Assembly (NCBI RefSeq): GCF_014203095.1
Contig: NZ_JACHIG010000001.1
Location: 930,001-994,000 of the forward strand
From: Prosthecobacter vanneervenii
GTDB taxonomy: Bacteria > Verrucomicrobiota > Verrucomicrobiia > Verrucomicrobiales > Verrucomicrobiaceae
DNA length: 64,000 bases
Direction of reading: 5' to 3'
Positions 44,037-51,510 of this stretch are shown in pieces; the first letter of the stretch is position 1; each line of letters starts with the position of its first letter. Under the pieces are notes generated by a model. The model was given only the letters and a program-made list of their open reading frames with translations, was not told the origin of the DNA and did no database searches. Made by a program: the position numbers and the translations under genes.

Positions 44037-45236
44037 TCAGGGTTGATGGTGTGCGAGCCAGTCGCAGAGGATTTTGAACGGCAGAGAATGATCGCCGGAG
44101 CGGCGTGCGATCATGGAAAGATCCTGGGCCTGGATGAGGCGACGGGCGAAGGCCTCATGGCGGCTTTCCTCCGGGGTGAGCGCGGGCTTTGCGACCGAGG
44201 GCAGAGCCACCACCACATCCCACTGCTGCGGGCCAAAGCTGAGCGACCAGTTCATGATCCATGAATAATCGTGGTGAAACTGCGCCTGATCCTTCAACGG
44301 AAGATCAGCGGGCACGGCGATGATCACGAGATCCTGCGTCATGCTGCGCACCTTGCGCGCCGAAGCCTCCAGTTGCGCGAGTGACTGGCCTGCGACGGGC
44401 CAGGAGGTGACACTGACCTCCACGCCCGGAGTCAGCTCCTTCAGCGCATTCGCGATGATCTCATCATACGGCGGCATGGCGAGAACCCGCACCGGCTGCG
44501 CGGCCTTGATGCGGGCAAAGACATGCGGCAGCACCGGCGCGGGCGGCCCGATTTTGCGAAGTGAAACCGTCTGCCCGGTGATGGCCTGCGCGAGCGTTTC
44601 GGCGAAGAGCTTGTGACCGGCCATGTTGGGATGAATCGTGTCACTGAGGAGCAGATTCCATTCGGCGGCATCGGCGGCGTGCACGGCCTCGAATGCGGCG
44701 AAGCAGTCGGCCACGGGCAGCGCCTCGTCCTTGGCCACATCGCGGATGGCCTGGGTGAATTCGGCGAGGCGCGCGCACGGGCGCTGCGGAGTCTCGACGA
44801 CGGAATTCTGCGTGCAGAGAAGCACCTCGGCACCGGCCGCGCGGCAGCGTGCGATCATCTCGCGCAGGTTCTTTTTAAAGACATCCACCGGCGTGCCCAC
44901 GAGATCGTTCATGCCAAACATGATCGTCACGAGGTGAGGCTTGCGGGAGAGGACATCGCGGTCGAGACGCTTGAGGCCGCCGGTGGTGGTGTCTCCGCTG
45001 ATGCCCGCATTGTGCACGCTGAGCTTTGCCTGCGGGTGGAGCTGCTGCAGTGCGATCTGGAGCATCTCGGGATAGGCCCGGCGACCGCCGCTGTGATAAT
45101 AGACACCGGTGATGCTGTCGCCGATGCAGACGATGCGCACAGGATCCTGCCCTGCGGCGAGGAGTGCGGCTGTTTTCAGCGGTGCTTCCGCCAGCAGGTG
45201 TGAGCAAACGCAGAGGAGAAGAAGGAGCGTGCGCAT
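44037..45236 (-). CDS. Secreted SGNH/GDSL hydrolase
   Basis: The 399-aa protein has a signal peptide (RTLLLLLCVCSHLLAEA) and a GDSL esterase domain. RIVCIGDSITGVYYHSGGRR (Ser in GDSI, residues 39-42), NAGISGDTTTGGL (Gly), IMFGMNDLVGTP (Asn) and SDTIHPNMAGHKL (Asp/His) give all four SGNH blocks. About 150 C-terminal residues form an extra domain with a second Rossmann-like pattern (VRVLAMPPYDEIIANAL). It would deacylate a carbohydrate or glycoconjugate outside the cytosol. It lies 7 bp after the sialidase gene. Confidence 0.87.
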   Translation of the reverse strand: MRTLLLLLCVCSHLLAEAPLKTAALLAAGQDPVRIVCIGDSITGVYYHSGGRRAYPEMLQIALQQLHPQAKLSVHNAGISGDTTTGGLKRLDRDVLSRKPHLVTIMFGMNDLVGTPVDVFKKNLREMIARCRAAGAEVLLCTQNSVVETPQRPCARLAEFTQAIRDVAKDEALPVADCFAAFEAVHAADAAEWNLLLSDTIHPNMAGHKLFAETLAQAITGQTVSLRKIGPPAPVLPHVFARIKAAQPVRVLAMPPYDEIIANALKELTPGVEVSVTSWPVAGQSLAQLEASARKVRSMTQDLVIIAVPADLPLKDQAQFHHDYSWIMNWSLSFGPQQWDVVVALPSVAKPALTPEESRHEAFARRLIQAQDLSMIARRSGDHSLPFKILCDWLAHHQP

Positions 45237-45243
45237 GGGATCA

Positions 45244-46344
45244 TCAGGGCTGCTTGAGCCAGTCGAGCGTGATGCGGCGAATTCGCAGGCGGTTGAGAGC
45301 GCCCACCTTGCTGTCGCCAGCGCAGTAGCCGATGAGCATGGCATCGCCCACGAAGTGGATGGCGGTGTAGTGGTAGAGACCGTCGGGATCGCTCTCGATA
45401 AGCTTGCGTTTGGGCCAGGTCTTGCCGCCGTCGGTGGAGATGGCGGCGACGTAGGGATTGCGCTTCTTGGGCGGGAACGGGAACATGCCGGAGTGGTCGT
45501 TGTAGATGGCGAGGAGATCGCTGCTTCCTGGCAGACGCTTGATGCTGGCGGGGCCGTTGGGAGATTTCATCTCGGTGGGCACGGGCGGAGAGAAGGTCTT
45601 GCCCGCATCGGTGGAGTAGAAGCCGTACTGCGCGCCCTGATCTGTGCGGCACCAGGAGAAGAGGCCGCCGTCTGCCAGCTCCACCACACCGGGCTCCTGC
45701 AGGCCGCTGCCGCTGCGCACGGCCATGGCCCACCAGCTTGAGGACTCCGTCCAGGTGGCTCCTTCATCATCGGAATAGATCCACATGGCGATGGCGCGTG
45801 CGTCCCAGGATTTGCTGCTCTCGGGGTCGGTGCCGCGTGAGCGGTGAAAGGCGAGCGGGATGACGATGCGGCCCTTGCTGGTCTGGATGACGCGGTCGTT
45901 GTTCATCACGAAATAACCCGGCGCCTGCAGCACGAGCTTTGGCTGGCTCCAGGTCTCGCCTTCATCGGTGGAGATGCGCATGTGCGGGCGGCAGTCGATC
46001 CAGCTATTTTTGATGCAGTAAAACATGGCCAGCTTGCCGCTGGCGAGGCGCAGAAGAGAGACGCTCATCACGTTGTCGCCGCCAGTGTTTTCCACCACGG
46101 TCACAGGCTGGCTCCAGGTGCGGCCCTGGTCGTCTGAATGAATGCGCACGATGCGCGCGGGGCTCTCGTCTCCAGCGCCGCCGTAGAAGTGCGAGTAGCA
46201 GAAGATGATGCGGCCGGAGGCGAGCGTGGCGAAGGAGCCTTCCGAATTGCGCGGGTTGTCCTTGGTGGGATCGAGATTGAGCGTGATGGTGCTGTCCGCA
46301 TGCGCCAGAAGAGCGGCAGTCAGGAAGAGGAGGAGGCGTTTCAT
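45244..46344 (-). CDS. Secreted BNR-repeat sialidase-like protein
   Basis: The 366-aa protein (signal KRLLLFLTAALLAHA) is a sialidase/BNR beta-propeller. Asp boxes are visible as HSDDQGRTWS, STDEGETWS, YSDDEGATWT, STDAGKTFS and STDGGKTWP. These proteins act on sialic acids or related glycosides, or only bind them. The arginine triad and catalytic Tyr/Glu of true sialidases cannot be confirmed from motifs alone, although ESPARIVRIHSDD carries a candidate Arg. It follows the RraA gene by 35 bp and is the first exported protein of the operon. Confidence 0.83.
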   Translation of the reverse strand: MKRLLLFLTAALLAHADSTITLNLDPTKDNPRNSEGSFATLASGRIIFCYSHFYGGAGDESPARIVRIHSDDQGRTWSQPVTVVENTGGDNVMSVSLLRLASGKLAMFYCIKNSWIDCRPHMRISTDEGETWSQPKLVLQAPGYFVMNNDRVIQTSKGRIVIPLAFHRSRGTDPESSKSWDARAIAMWIYSDDEGATWTESSSWWAMAVRSGSGLQEPGVVELADGGLFSWCRTDQGAQYGFYSTDAGKTFSPPVPTEMKSPNGPASIKRLPGSSDLLAIYNDHSGMFPFPPKKRNPYVAAISTDGGKTWPKRKLIESDPDGLYHYTAIHFVGDAMLIGYCAGDSKVGALNRLRIRRITLDWLKQP

Positions 46345-46379
46345 GGAAGTGTGATTGGTGAAATGAAAAAGGCAGGCGG

Positions 46380-47147
46380 CTACCACTCGCCCTGGCGAGA
46401 GAAGCGGGCTTTGAGATTGCGGCCGAACTGGGCGATGGACTGCTCCAGACCGGCGAGCGCCTGCGCGGTGCTGAGACCTTCGCAACTGCGCGCCGCTGGA
46501 ATGACCGTGGTGCATTCGTTTTCATCCATGAAGCGCGCGGCCTCCAGCAGGCCAGGCTGCTCCTCGGGAGGAATGACGAGGAAGCCGTGCTTGTCGGCAT
46601 GGATGAGATCGTCCGGCTTGACGGTGCGGCCAAAGACCTCGACCTCGCAGCCCCAGCGCACGGGGTGGACGTGCGCGTGGCCCACGCAGAGGCGGCGGGC
46701 GAGCGCCTTGAACCCGGCGCTGGTCATTTCATCTAGATCGCGGATGGCTCCGTCTGTGATGGTGCCCACGCAGCCGAGCGCGCGGAACATGTTGGCGCTG
46801 ACCTCGCCCCAGGTGGAGCCAAGCACACGCGGCTTGTCGAGATCCTGCACGACGATGATCTTGGGCCCGGGCACGCTGGCGATGTACTGGCGAAACTCCG
46901 CGCCCGCATTTGGATTGGCGGTGCGGTGGGCTGCATTCGAGGGCTCGATGACGAGGGTGACGGCGTAGCCCACCATGGGGCCCATCTGCGGCATGAAGTC
47001 GTGGGTTTCCTCGATGTTGAAGGCGTCGGCTCCGGCATCGCGCCGGGTGATCTGCTCCCAGCCGTTGTAGATGGTGGGGGTGTTCCAGCGCTTGAGCTGA
47101 AGCAGGTCGCTGTGAGACAGGGGGCGTGCTTTTGCGGTGTCGGCCAT
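46380..47147 (-). CDS. RraA-like family protein (HMG/CHA aldolase-like)
   Basis: The 255-aa cytosolic protein is in the RraA/RraA-like family, which includes 4-hydroxy-4-methyl-2-oxoglutarate/4-carboxy-4-hydroxy-2-oxoadipate aldolases. It has LKRWNTPTIYNGWEQITRRD at the N-terminus, GEVSANMFRALGCVGTITDG with the GxxxAxxAxxxGxxGxxxDG core, IRDLDEM, and DLIHADKHGFLVIPPEE. The aldolase Arg and Asp in the GAIRDLDEM region are kept. It is the first gene of the ten-gene operon, 33 nt downstream of the conserved regulatory element. The start at 47147 was chosen for the family N-terminus. Confidence 0.85.
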   Translation of the reverse strand: MADTAKARPLSHSDLLQLKRWNTPTIYNGWEQITRRDAGADAFNIEETHDFMPQMGPMVGYAVTLVIEPSNAAHRTANPNAGAEFRQYIASVPGPKIIVVQDLDKPRVLGSTWGEVSANMFRALGCVGTITDGAIRDLDEMTSAGFKALARRLCVGHAHVHPVRWGCEVEVFGRTVKPDDLIHADKHGFLVIPPEEQPGLLEAARFMDENECTTVIPAARSCEGLSTAQALAGLEQSIAQFGRNLKARFSRQGEW

Positions 47148-47180
47148 GAGGTGAAAACAGGCGGTTGAAACGATTTGCCA

Positions 47181-47208
47181 CAAGGCTGCGTTTCTGGTCT
47201 GTTGTCCA
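47181..47208 (-). promoter_or_regulatory. Conserved 28-nt regulatory element upstream of the RraA operon
   Basis: On the plus strand it reads CAAGGCTG, five variable bases, then CTGGTCTGTTGTCCA. It lies in the 67-bp gap between the divergent RraA operon and the regulator gene, 33 nt before RraA and 6 nt before the regulator ATG. It matches 49123-49150 at 25 of 28 positions. The TGG...CCA core suits a GntR- or LacI-type operator, and its overlap with the regulator start suggests autoregulation. Confidence 0.65.
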
Positions 47209-47214
47209 AACCAG

Positions 47215-48300
47215 ATGCAAACCGACGCTTCATCCAGCCCGCGCCTGCCGCAGCGCGTCTCCCTCGTGACGCAGACGGCGCAGAGCCTGCGGGAGTCCAT
47301 GCTGGCCGGACACTGGCAGGGGCACCTGCCCGGAGAGCGCGAGCTGTGCGCACGCCTGCAGGTAAGCCGCCACACGCTGCGTGCGGCGCTGCAGATGCTG
47401 CAGCGGGAAGGCACGCTGGAGGTGGCGGACCGGCAGCGGCGGCGCATCAAGACCGCCACGGGAAAAACGAAGACGTCTCACTCGCACGTCATCGCGCTCA
47501 TCTCCCCGCGCCCGCTGCAGGAGATGTCGCAGTCCACGGTGGTGATGGTGGATGAGCTGCGTGACCAGCTCTCCCGCGTGGGCTTCAGCTTCGAGATTCA
47601 TGTGAGCACCGCGTGCTTTTCCTCCAAGCCCGCCCGCGCGCTGGAGGCGCTGACCACGCGATCTCCCGCAGCAGCGTGGCTGATCTTTGGCGCGCTGGAG
47701 CCGGTGCAGAGCTGGTTTGTGCGGCATCAGCTGCCCAGCCTGGTGGTGGGATCGTGCGCACCGGGGGTGAGCCTGCCGTCCATCGACACCGACTACCGCG
47801 CACTCTGCCGCCATGCGGGCGGCATGCTGTGCGCCAAAGGGCACCGGCACATCGTCCTCCTGCGGCCCAGCGGTGACTACGGTGGCGACCTGCAGAGCGA
47901 GCAGGGGCTGCGCGAGGCCCTGGCCGCGAGCCATGCGCCGCCACCACAGGTCATCCTGCATGACGGCACCGCCGCCAACATCTGCGCGCTGCTGGACAAG
48001 GCGCTGCGCTCCGCCCGCCCGCCCACGGCCTTTGTGGTGGCGCGCGCCATCCATGTGCTGACGGTGATGATGTTTCTGATGCAGCGCGGCAAGCGCATCC
48101 CGCAGGACATCGCAGTGATCTCCCGGGATGACGAAACCTTCATGCAGCATGTGGTACCCAGCGTGACGCGCTACGCCCCTGGCAGCGGCCAGTTTGCCCG
48201 CAACGTATGCAAGGCTGCTCGCCAGCTGGCAGAGACCGGTGGCCTGCCGCCCAAAGCCATACGACTGATGCCGAAGATGATTCGCGGCGAGACGCTGTGA
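47215..48300 (+). CDS. GntR-type winged-helix regulator with LacI-like ligand-binding domain
   Basis: The 361-aa protein has an N-terminal winged helix (residues about 17-75: TAQSLRESMLAGHWQGHLPG, ERELCARLQVSRHTLRAALQ, MLQREGTLEV). A periplasmic-binding-protein-like domain follows, of the LacI/XylR kind (VIALISPRPLQEM, AWLIFGALEPVQSWFVRHQL, HIVLLRPSGDYGGDLQSEQG, IAVISRDDETFMQHVVPSVT). This AraR-like architecture responds to sugars or sugar acids. It is divergent from the RraA operon and convergent with the SDR gene (2 bp between stops). The shared 28-nt element on both sides makes it the probable local regulator. Confidence 0.85.
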   Translation: MQTDASSSPRLPQRVSLVTQTAQSLRESMLAGHWQGHLPGERELCARLQVSRHTLRAALQMLQREGTLEVADRQRRRIKTATGKTKTSHSHVIALISPRPLQEMSQSTVVMVDELRDQLSRVGFSFEIHVSTACFSSKPARALEALTTRSPAAAWLIFGALEPVQSWFVRHQLPSLVVGSCAPGVSLPSIDTDYRALCRHAGGMLCAKGHRHIVLLRPSGDYGGDLQSEQGLREALAASHAPPPQVILHDGTAANICALLDKALRSARPPTAFVVARAIHVLTVMMFLMQRGKRIPQDIAVISRDDETFMQHVVPSVTRYAPGSGQFARNVCKAARQLAETGGLPPKAIRLMPKMIRGETL

Positions 48301-48302
48301 TC

Positions 48303-49088
48303 TCACCAAGAGGTCCAGCCGCCATCCACGGCCAAATTTTGACCGGTGATGAATGAGGAGGCATCGCTGAGGAGAAAGGTCACGGCACCGGCGATCTCCT
48401 CCGCCTGCCCCACACGGCCCAGCGGCACTTTTTGAGCGAGGCGCTGCACGAAGTCCGGCTGCTGCACCTGGATGGAGGGATTGGGAAAAGGGCCGGGAGA
48501 AATGCTGTTGCATCGGATGCCCTGACGGCCCCAGTGGACGGCGAGGTAGCGCGCGAGCTGCTGCACGCCCGCCTTTCCCACGCCGTACTCAACGGGGTTG
48601 GGATTCATCGGAGCGGCATACACCGAGGGGTCTGGTGACACGCTGCCATACATGCTGGAAAAGAGCACCACACTTCCCCTGCCCTGCTCCGCCATGTGCC
48701 GCCCCACAGCACGTGCCAGCGTAAAGGTGGCGGTAAGGTTGCCGTGATTGGCCATGTCAAAGTCCGCCGCAGTCAGATCGTCAAAGCGCTTGGCCGTCGA
48801 GGCATAAGTCATGACTACCAGGCCCTGCGGCACGCCGTGGGCGGCGATGCGCGAGTCCACAAAGGCCTCAACGGCGGCGATGTCTGCCGCATCCAAGGAG
48901 GCTGCCTCCACCTGCGTCTGCAAGCTTTTGGCAGCCAGCATTTCCTCCGCCCGTCCTGGCAAATCCACGCAGAGCACGCGGGCCTGCATTTCCGCGAGCT
49001 GGGCCACGACCGCCGCGCCGAGATAACCGGCGCCGCCAAAGACCCAGATTGAGCGTCCCTTGAGATCAAAAGGATGTGGGGAAGACAT
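48303..49088 (-). CDS. Short-chain dehydrogenase/reductase
   Basis: The 261-aa SDR has the NAD(P)-binding motif GGAGYLG (residues 18-24), VDLPGR for cofactor specificity, catalytic Ser in VLFSSMYG, and YGVGK (168-172) as the YxxxK active site. The end LLSDASSFITGQNLAVDGGW is the usual SDR C-terminus. The classical NAG motif reads TYAS here, an unusual variant. Start 49088 gives a normal length; ATG at 49100 is in frame. A perfect 7-bp hairpin (49089-49109) abuts the ATG. The conserved 28-nt element is 34 nt upstream, so it probably belongs to the RraA-operon regulon. Confidence 0.88.
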   Translation of the reverse strand: MSSPHPFDLKGRSIWVFGGAGYLGAAVVAQLAEMQARVLCVDLPGRAEEMLAAKSLQTQVEAASLDAADIAAVEAFVDSRIAAHGVPQGLVVMTYASTAKRFDDLTAADFDMANHGNLTATFTLARAVGRHMAEQGRGSVVLFSSMYGSVSPDPSVYAAPMNPNPVEYGVGKAGVQQLARYLAVHWGRQGIRCNSISPGPFPNPSIQVQQPDFVQRLAQKVPLGRVGQAEEIAGAVTFLLSDASSFITGQNLAVDGGWTSW

Positions 49089-49122
49089 GAGCCGTATCAT
49101 GCACGGCTCATGCCTGCCTACT

Positions 49123-49150
49123 CAAGGCTGTGCTACTGGTCTGTTGTCCA
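49123..49150 (-). promoter_or_regulatory. Conserved 28-nt regulatory element upstream of the SDR gene
   Basis: It matches 47181-47208 at 25 of 28 positions, in the same orientation and at almost the same distance from the start codon (34 versus 33 nt). Here CTGGTCTG is also mirrored by CAGACCAG at 49154-49161, giving a perfect ACTGGTCTG/CAGACCAGT inverted repeat. Confidence 0.65.
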
Positions 49151-49195
49151 TGCCAGACCAGTGCGCAGCCTCAGCGTCAGGCGGATGAATCATCG

Positions 49196-49423
49196 TTATT
49201 TCGGCGAATCCTTCTTCTTCACCGGGTAGGAATTCGGAGACTTGGCAAACTTCTGCATGCACTCGGTGCAGCAGAAAGAGACAAAGCCCTCTTCGGTCTT
49301 CACACGGTAGATTGGGCGGGAGGCCTTGTGGTCCACCGGGCACTCATCATTGATGGGCCAGGCGGCAAACACGGTGGCGGTCATGGCCAGGGTCAGCAGC
49401 AGAGGGGCAAGAAGCGATTTCAT
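49196..49423 (-). CDS. Small secreted Cys-rich (YHS/TRASH-like) protein
   Basis: The 75-aa protein has a signal peptide (KSLLAPLLLTLAMTATVFAA). The mature part has CPVDHKASR (Cys28), then VSFCCTECMQKFAKSPNSYP (Cys51, 52, 55), the pattern of YHS/TRASH treble-clef metal-binding domains. It probably binds a transition metal in the periplasm. It lies upstream of the SDR gene on the same strand, but the regulatory element lies between them, so it is likely a separate unit. Confidence 0.65.
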   Translation of the reverse strand: MKSLLAPLLLTLAMTATVFAAWPINDECPVDHKASRPIYRVKTEEGFVSFCCTECMQKFAKSPNSYPVKKKDSPK

Positions 49424-49539
49424 GGATGGAGTCGAGTTGGAGTTGAGGTGCGCGTTACCCCATCAACGCACAGGCATTCCTCCATCATAGGCCATAGCAA
49501 ATCCCGCCCAAGGATGCGCAAGGCAGGCACAGTGCGGGG

Positions 49540-50256
49540 CTACTTTTCCTCGATGTCCCAGTAGGAGAGCTTGGAAAGCTGCTCCGGAGTCAGGGTGTCG
49601 ATCCAGCGTTTGCCGTCGGGGCCGGGTGTGCCGTAGGCATGCCAGTCGATGGTGCCGTCCGGGCGCAGTTTTTCCATCGATACAGAGCCATCTACGCGAC
49701 CGATGAGAATCCTGCCTCCTGGCCACGAGCAGCCTTTTTTGGCAACTCTCTCAGACCTCATCCATAAAGAAGAGCCACTTGTCACCTCCCATCGGGGCGG
49801 CCATGATGAGTTGAGGCTTTTTTCGATCACAAGCGGCGTTTCGGGGTGTGACACGTCACTTTGCCCCTTGAGAAGCATCCAGTGGCATTCTCCTGGCTGG
49901 AGCGCCTTTTCGAATCCTGGTGGATCTCCGATGACGTTGTCCGGATTAAAAATGCTCTGGGGGCAACCGAAGATGCGCTCGTCCGTCACAATGCCCTCTT
50001 TAAAAAGCTCACGAAAGACCTCATTTGATGAGTGAACCGCCACCTTCCCATGGTCTGGAAAGGCAGAGTCGTGATCTTTCGAGTACTGCTTTAAGCTCAG
50101 AATGATCTGCTTGCACTTGTTCATGCCGATCATTGAGTCGCCCCGAGATGAAACTCGTGTGAACGCAGGCAGAACCACCCAGGCCGAAAATAGCAAACAT
50201 GCAACAAGCATACCCCACTGCATGCACCCCCACTGCTCTTTCGGCTCTTCGTTCAT
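49540..50256 (-). CDS. Pseudopilin-like / DUF1559-like hypothetical protein
   Basis: The 238-aa protein has an N-terminal membrane segment (QWGMLVACLLFSAWVVLPAF) after an acidic start, then NKCKQIILSLKQYSKDHDSA, which resembles the N-terminal helix region of Planctomycete/Verrucomicrobia pseudopilin-like proteins. The rest includes HPETPLVIEKSLNSSW and a GGRILIGRVDGSVSMEKLRP strand pair often found in those proteins (the display-of-data GxVxxV-type C-terminus). The usual prepilin peptidase motif is not seen, so it is not a classical pseudopilin. Start 50256 was chosen over a longer in-frame extension. Confidence 0.5.
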   Translation of the reverse strand: MNEEPKEQWGCMQWGMLVACLLFSAWVVLPAFTRVSSRGDSMIGMNKCKQIILSLKQYSKDHDSAFPDHGKVAVHSSNEVFRELFKEGIVTDERIFGCPQSIFNPDNVIGDPPGFEKALQPGECHWMLLKGQSDVSHPETPLVIEKSLNSSWPPRWEVTSGSSLWMRSERVAKKGCSWPGGRILIGRVDGSVSMEKLRPDGTIDWHAYGTPGPDGKRWIDTLTPEQLSKLSYWDIEEK

Positions 50257-50507
50257 AGGGGCGATTTCACCAGAAGTGATGCTGAGAGACAATCTCATTC
50301 GGTGTTTAGTGACCTTGTTTTTTGCGCAGGGCAGGCACGGCAGCGTAGTGATCGAGGACGATTGTGCTTCGACGGAATTTCTTGATCTTTTGACGACCTA
50401 TTGACTTCAGCGAGAAGCCATCCCCCAGCCAAGAATCCACTATTTCGCCCTTCTTTCCCGCTTGAACCCGCCTTTACGGAGCGTTTAAAAGGGTTCATCC
50501 CAACTTC

Positions 50508-51503
50508 ATGATTTTTCTAGCCGAACTGCCCGCACCCAGCCGCATGGGGGACGTCCTCATGGCTTTCCTGAGCATTGTCTTTGAAGGAGCTCCGTACATC
50601 CTCATCGGCACGGTCTTTTCCGGAATCATCGACGCCTTCCTGCCCGCCAAGCTGCTGGACCGCGTGCTGCCCAAGAGCAAGCTGCTGTCCACCCTGATCG
50701 CCGGCTTCCTCGGGCTCGTCTTTCCGGTGTGCGAGTGTGCGGTGGTACCGGTGATCCGCCGTCTGGTGCAGAAGGGGCTGCCGCTCTCCTGCGCTGTCAC
50801 CTACATGCTCTCCGCCCCGATCATGAACCCCATCGTGGCGATCAGCACGATGACGGCCTTCAAGGAATTCCAGGGCCTGGGCCTCTCCACAGCGGGAAAT
50901 GCCACCATGACGATCGCGCGCCTCTCGCTGGGCTACCTGGTGGCGGTGATCGTGGGTCTGGTGGTGCTGCGCTTCAAGCCGGGCCAGGTGCTGCGACACA
51001 GCATTGCCAACAAGATCGAAAACGCCGGGGCTGAAGACGCCCATGACCACGGCCACACGCACGCCCCGGCCGCCGGCTTCAATGGCAAGCTGGTGCACGC
51101 CATGCGCAGCTCCATGCGCGACTTCCTCGATACAGCGATGTATTTCGCCATCGGCGTAGTCATCACCTCCGCCTTCAACACGCAGATCAACCAGTCTCTG
51201 CTGAACACCGTGGCGGGCAATGACTGGCTGGCCATTCCGTCCCTCATGGGACTGGCCATCGTGCTCTCCCTCTGCAGCACCTCGGACGCCTTCATCGCCG
51301 CGCCGATGACCGCCTTCTCCATGGCCGCCAAGCTGGCTTTCCTCGTCTTCGGCCCGATGATGGACATCAAGCTCCTCTTCATGTACTCCGGCGTCTTCCA
51401 GCGGAAAGTGGTCGTATATCTGCTGGTGGGGCTGTTTGTGCTGATCGGCCTTCTCAGCAGCCCTTGGATGGGCCTGATCCAACTCCTTCACACCAAACCT
51501 TAA
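50508..51503 (+). CDS. DUF318-family permease (YraQ-like)
   Basis: This 331-aa protein has about eight membrane helices, including LSIVFEGAPYILIGTVFSGI and LIAGFLGLVFPVCECAVVPV. The CEC pair (Cys75, Cys77) is typical of this permease group, which includes putative Cu/Zn exporters. The central loop is His-rich (EDAHDHGHTHAP). The second half repeats the fold (DFLDTAMYFAIGVVITSAFN, LSLCSTSDAFIAAPMTAFSM). The partner DUF1980 gene follows after 7 bp. Direction and substrate are not proven. Confidence 0.82.
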   Translation: MIFLAELPAPSRMGDVLMAFLSIVFEGAPYILIGTVFSGIIDAFLPAKLLDRVLPKSKLLSTLIAGFLGLVFPVCECAVVPVIRRLVQKGLPLSCAVTYMLSAPIMNPIVAISTMTAFKEFQGLGLSTAGNATMTIARLSLGYLVAVIVGLVVLRFKPGQVLRHSIANKIENAGAEDAHDHGHTHAPAAGFNGKLVHAMRSSMRDFLDTAMYFAIGVVITSAFNTQINQSLLNTVAGNDWLAIPSLMGLAIVLSLCSTSDAFIAAPMTAFSMAAKLAFLVFGPMMDIKLLFMYSGVFQRKVVVYLLVGLFVLIGLLSSPWMGLIQLLHTKP

Positions 51504-51510
51504 TCCTGCC

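Noticed and set aside
47181-47208. Sigma-54 promoter reading of the conserved element
   Set aside because: No TGGCAC-N5-TTGC spacing; the pattern fits an operator better.
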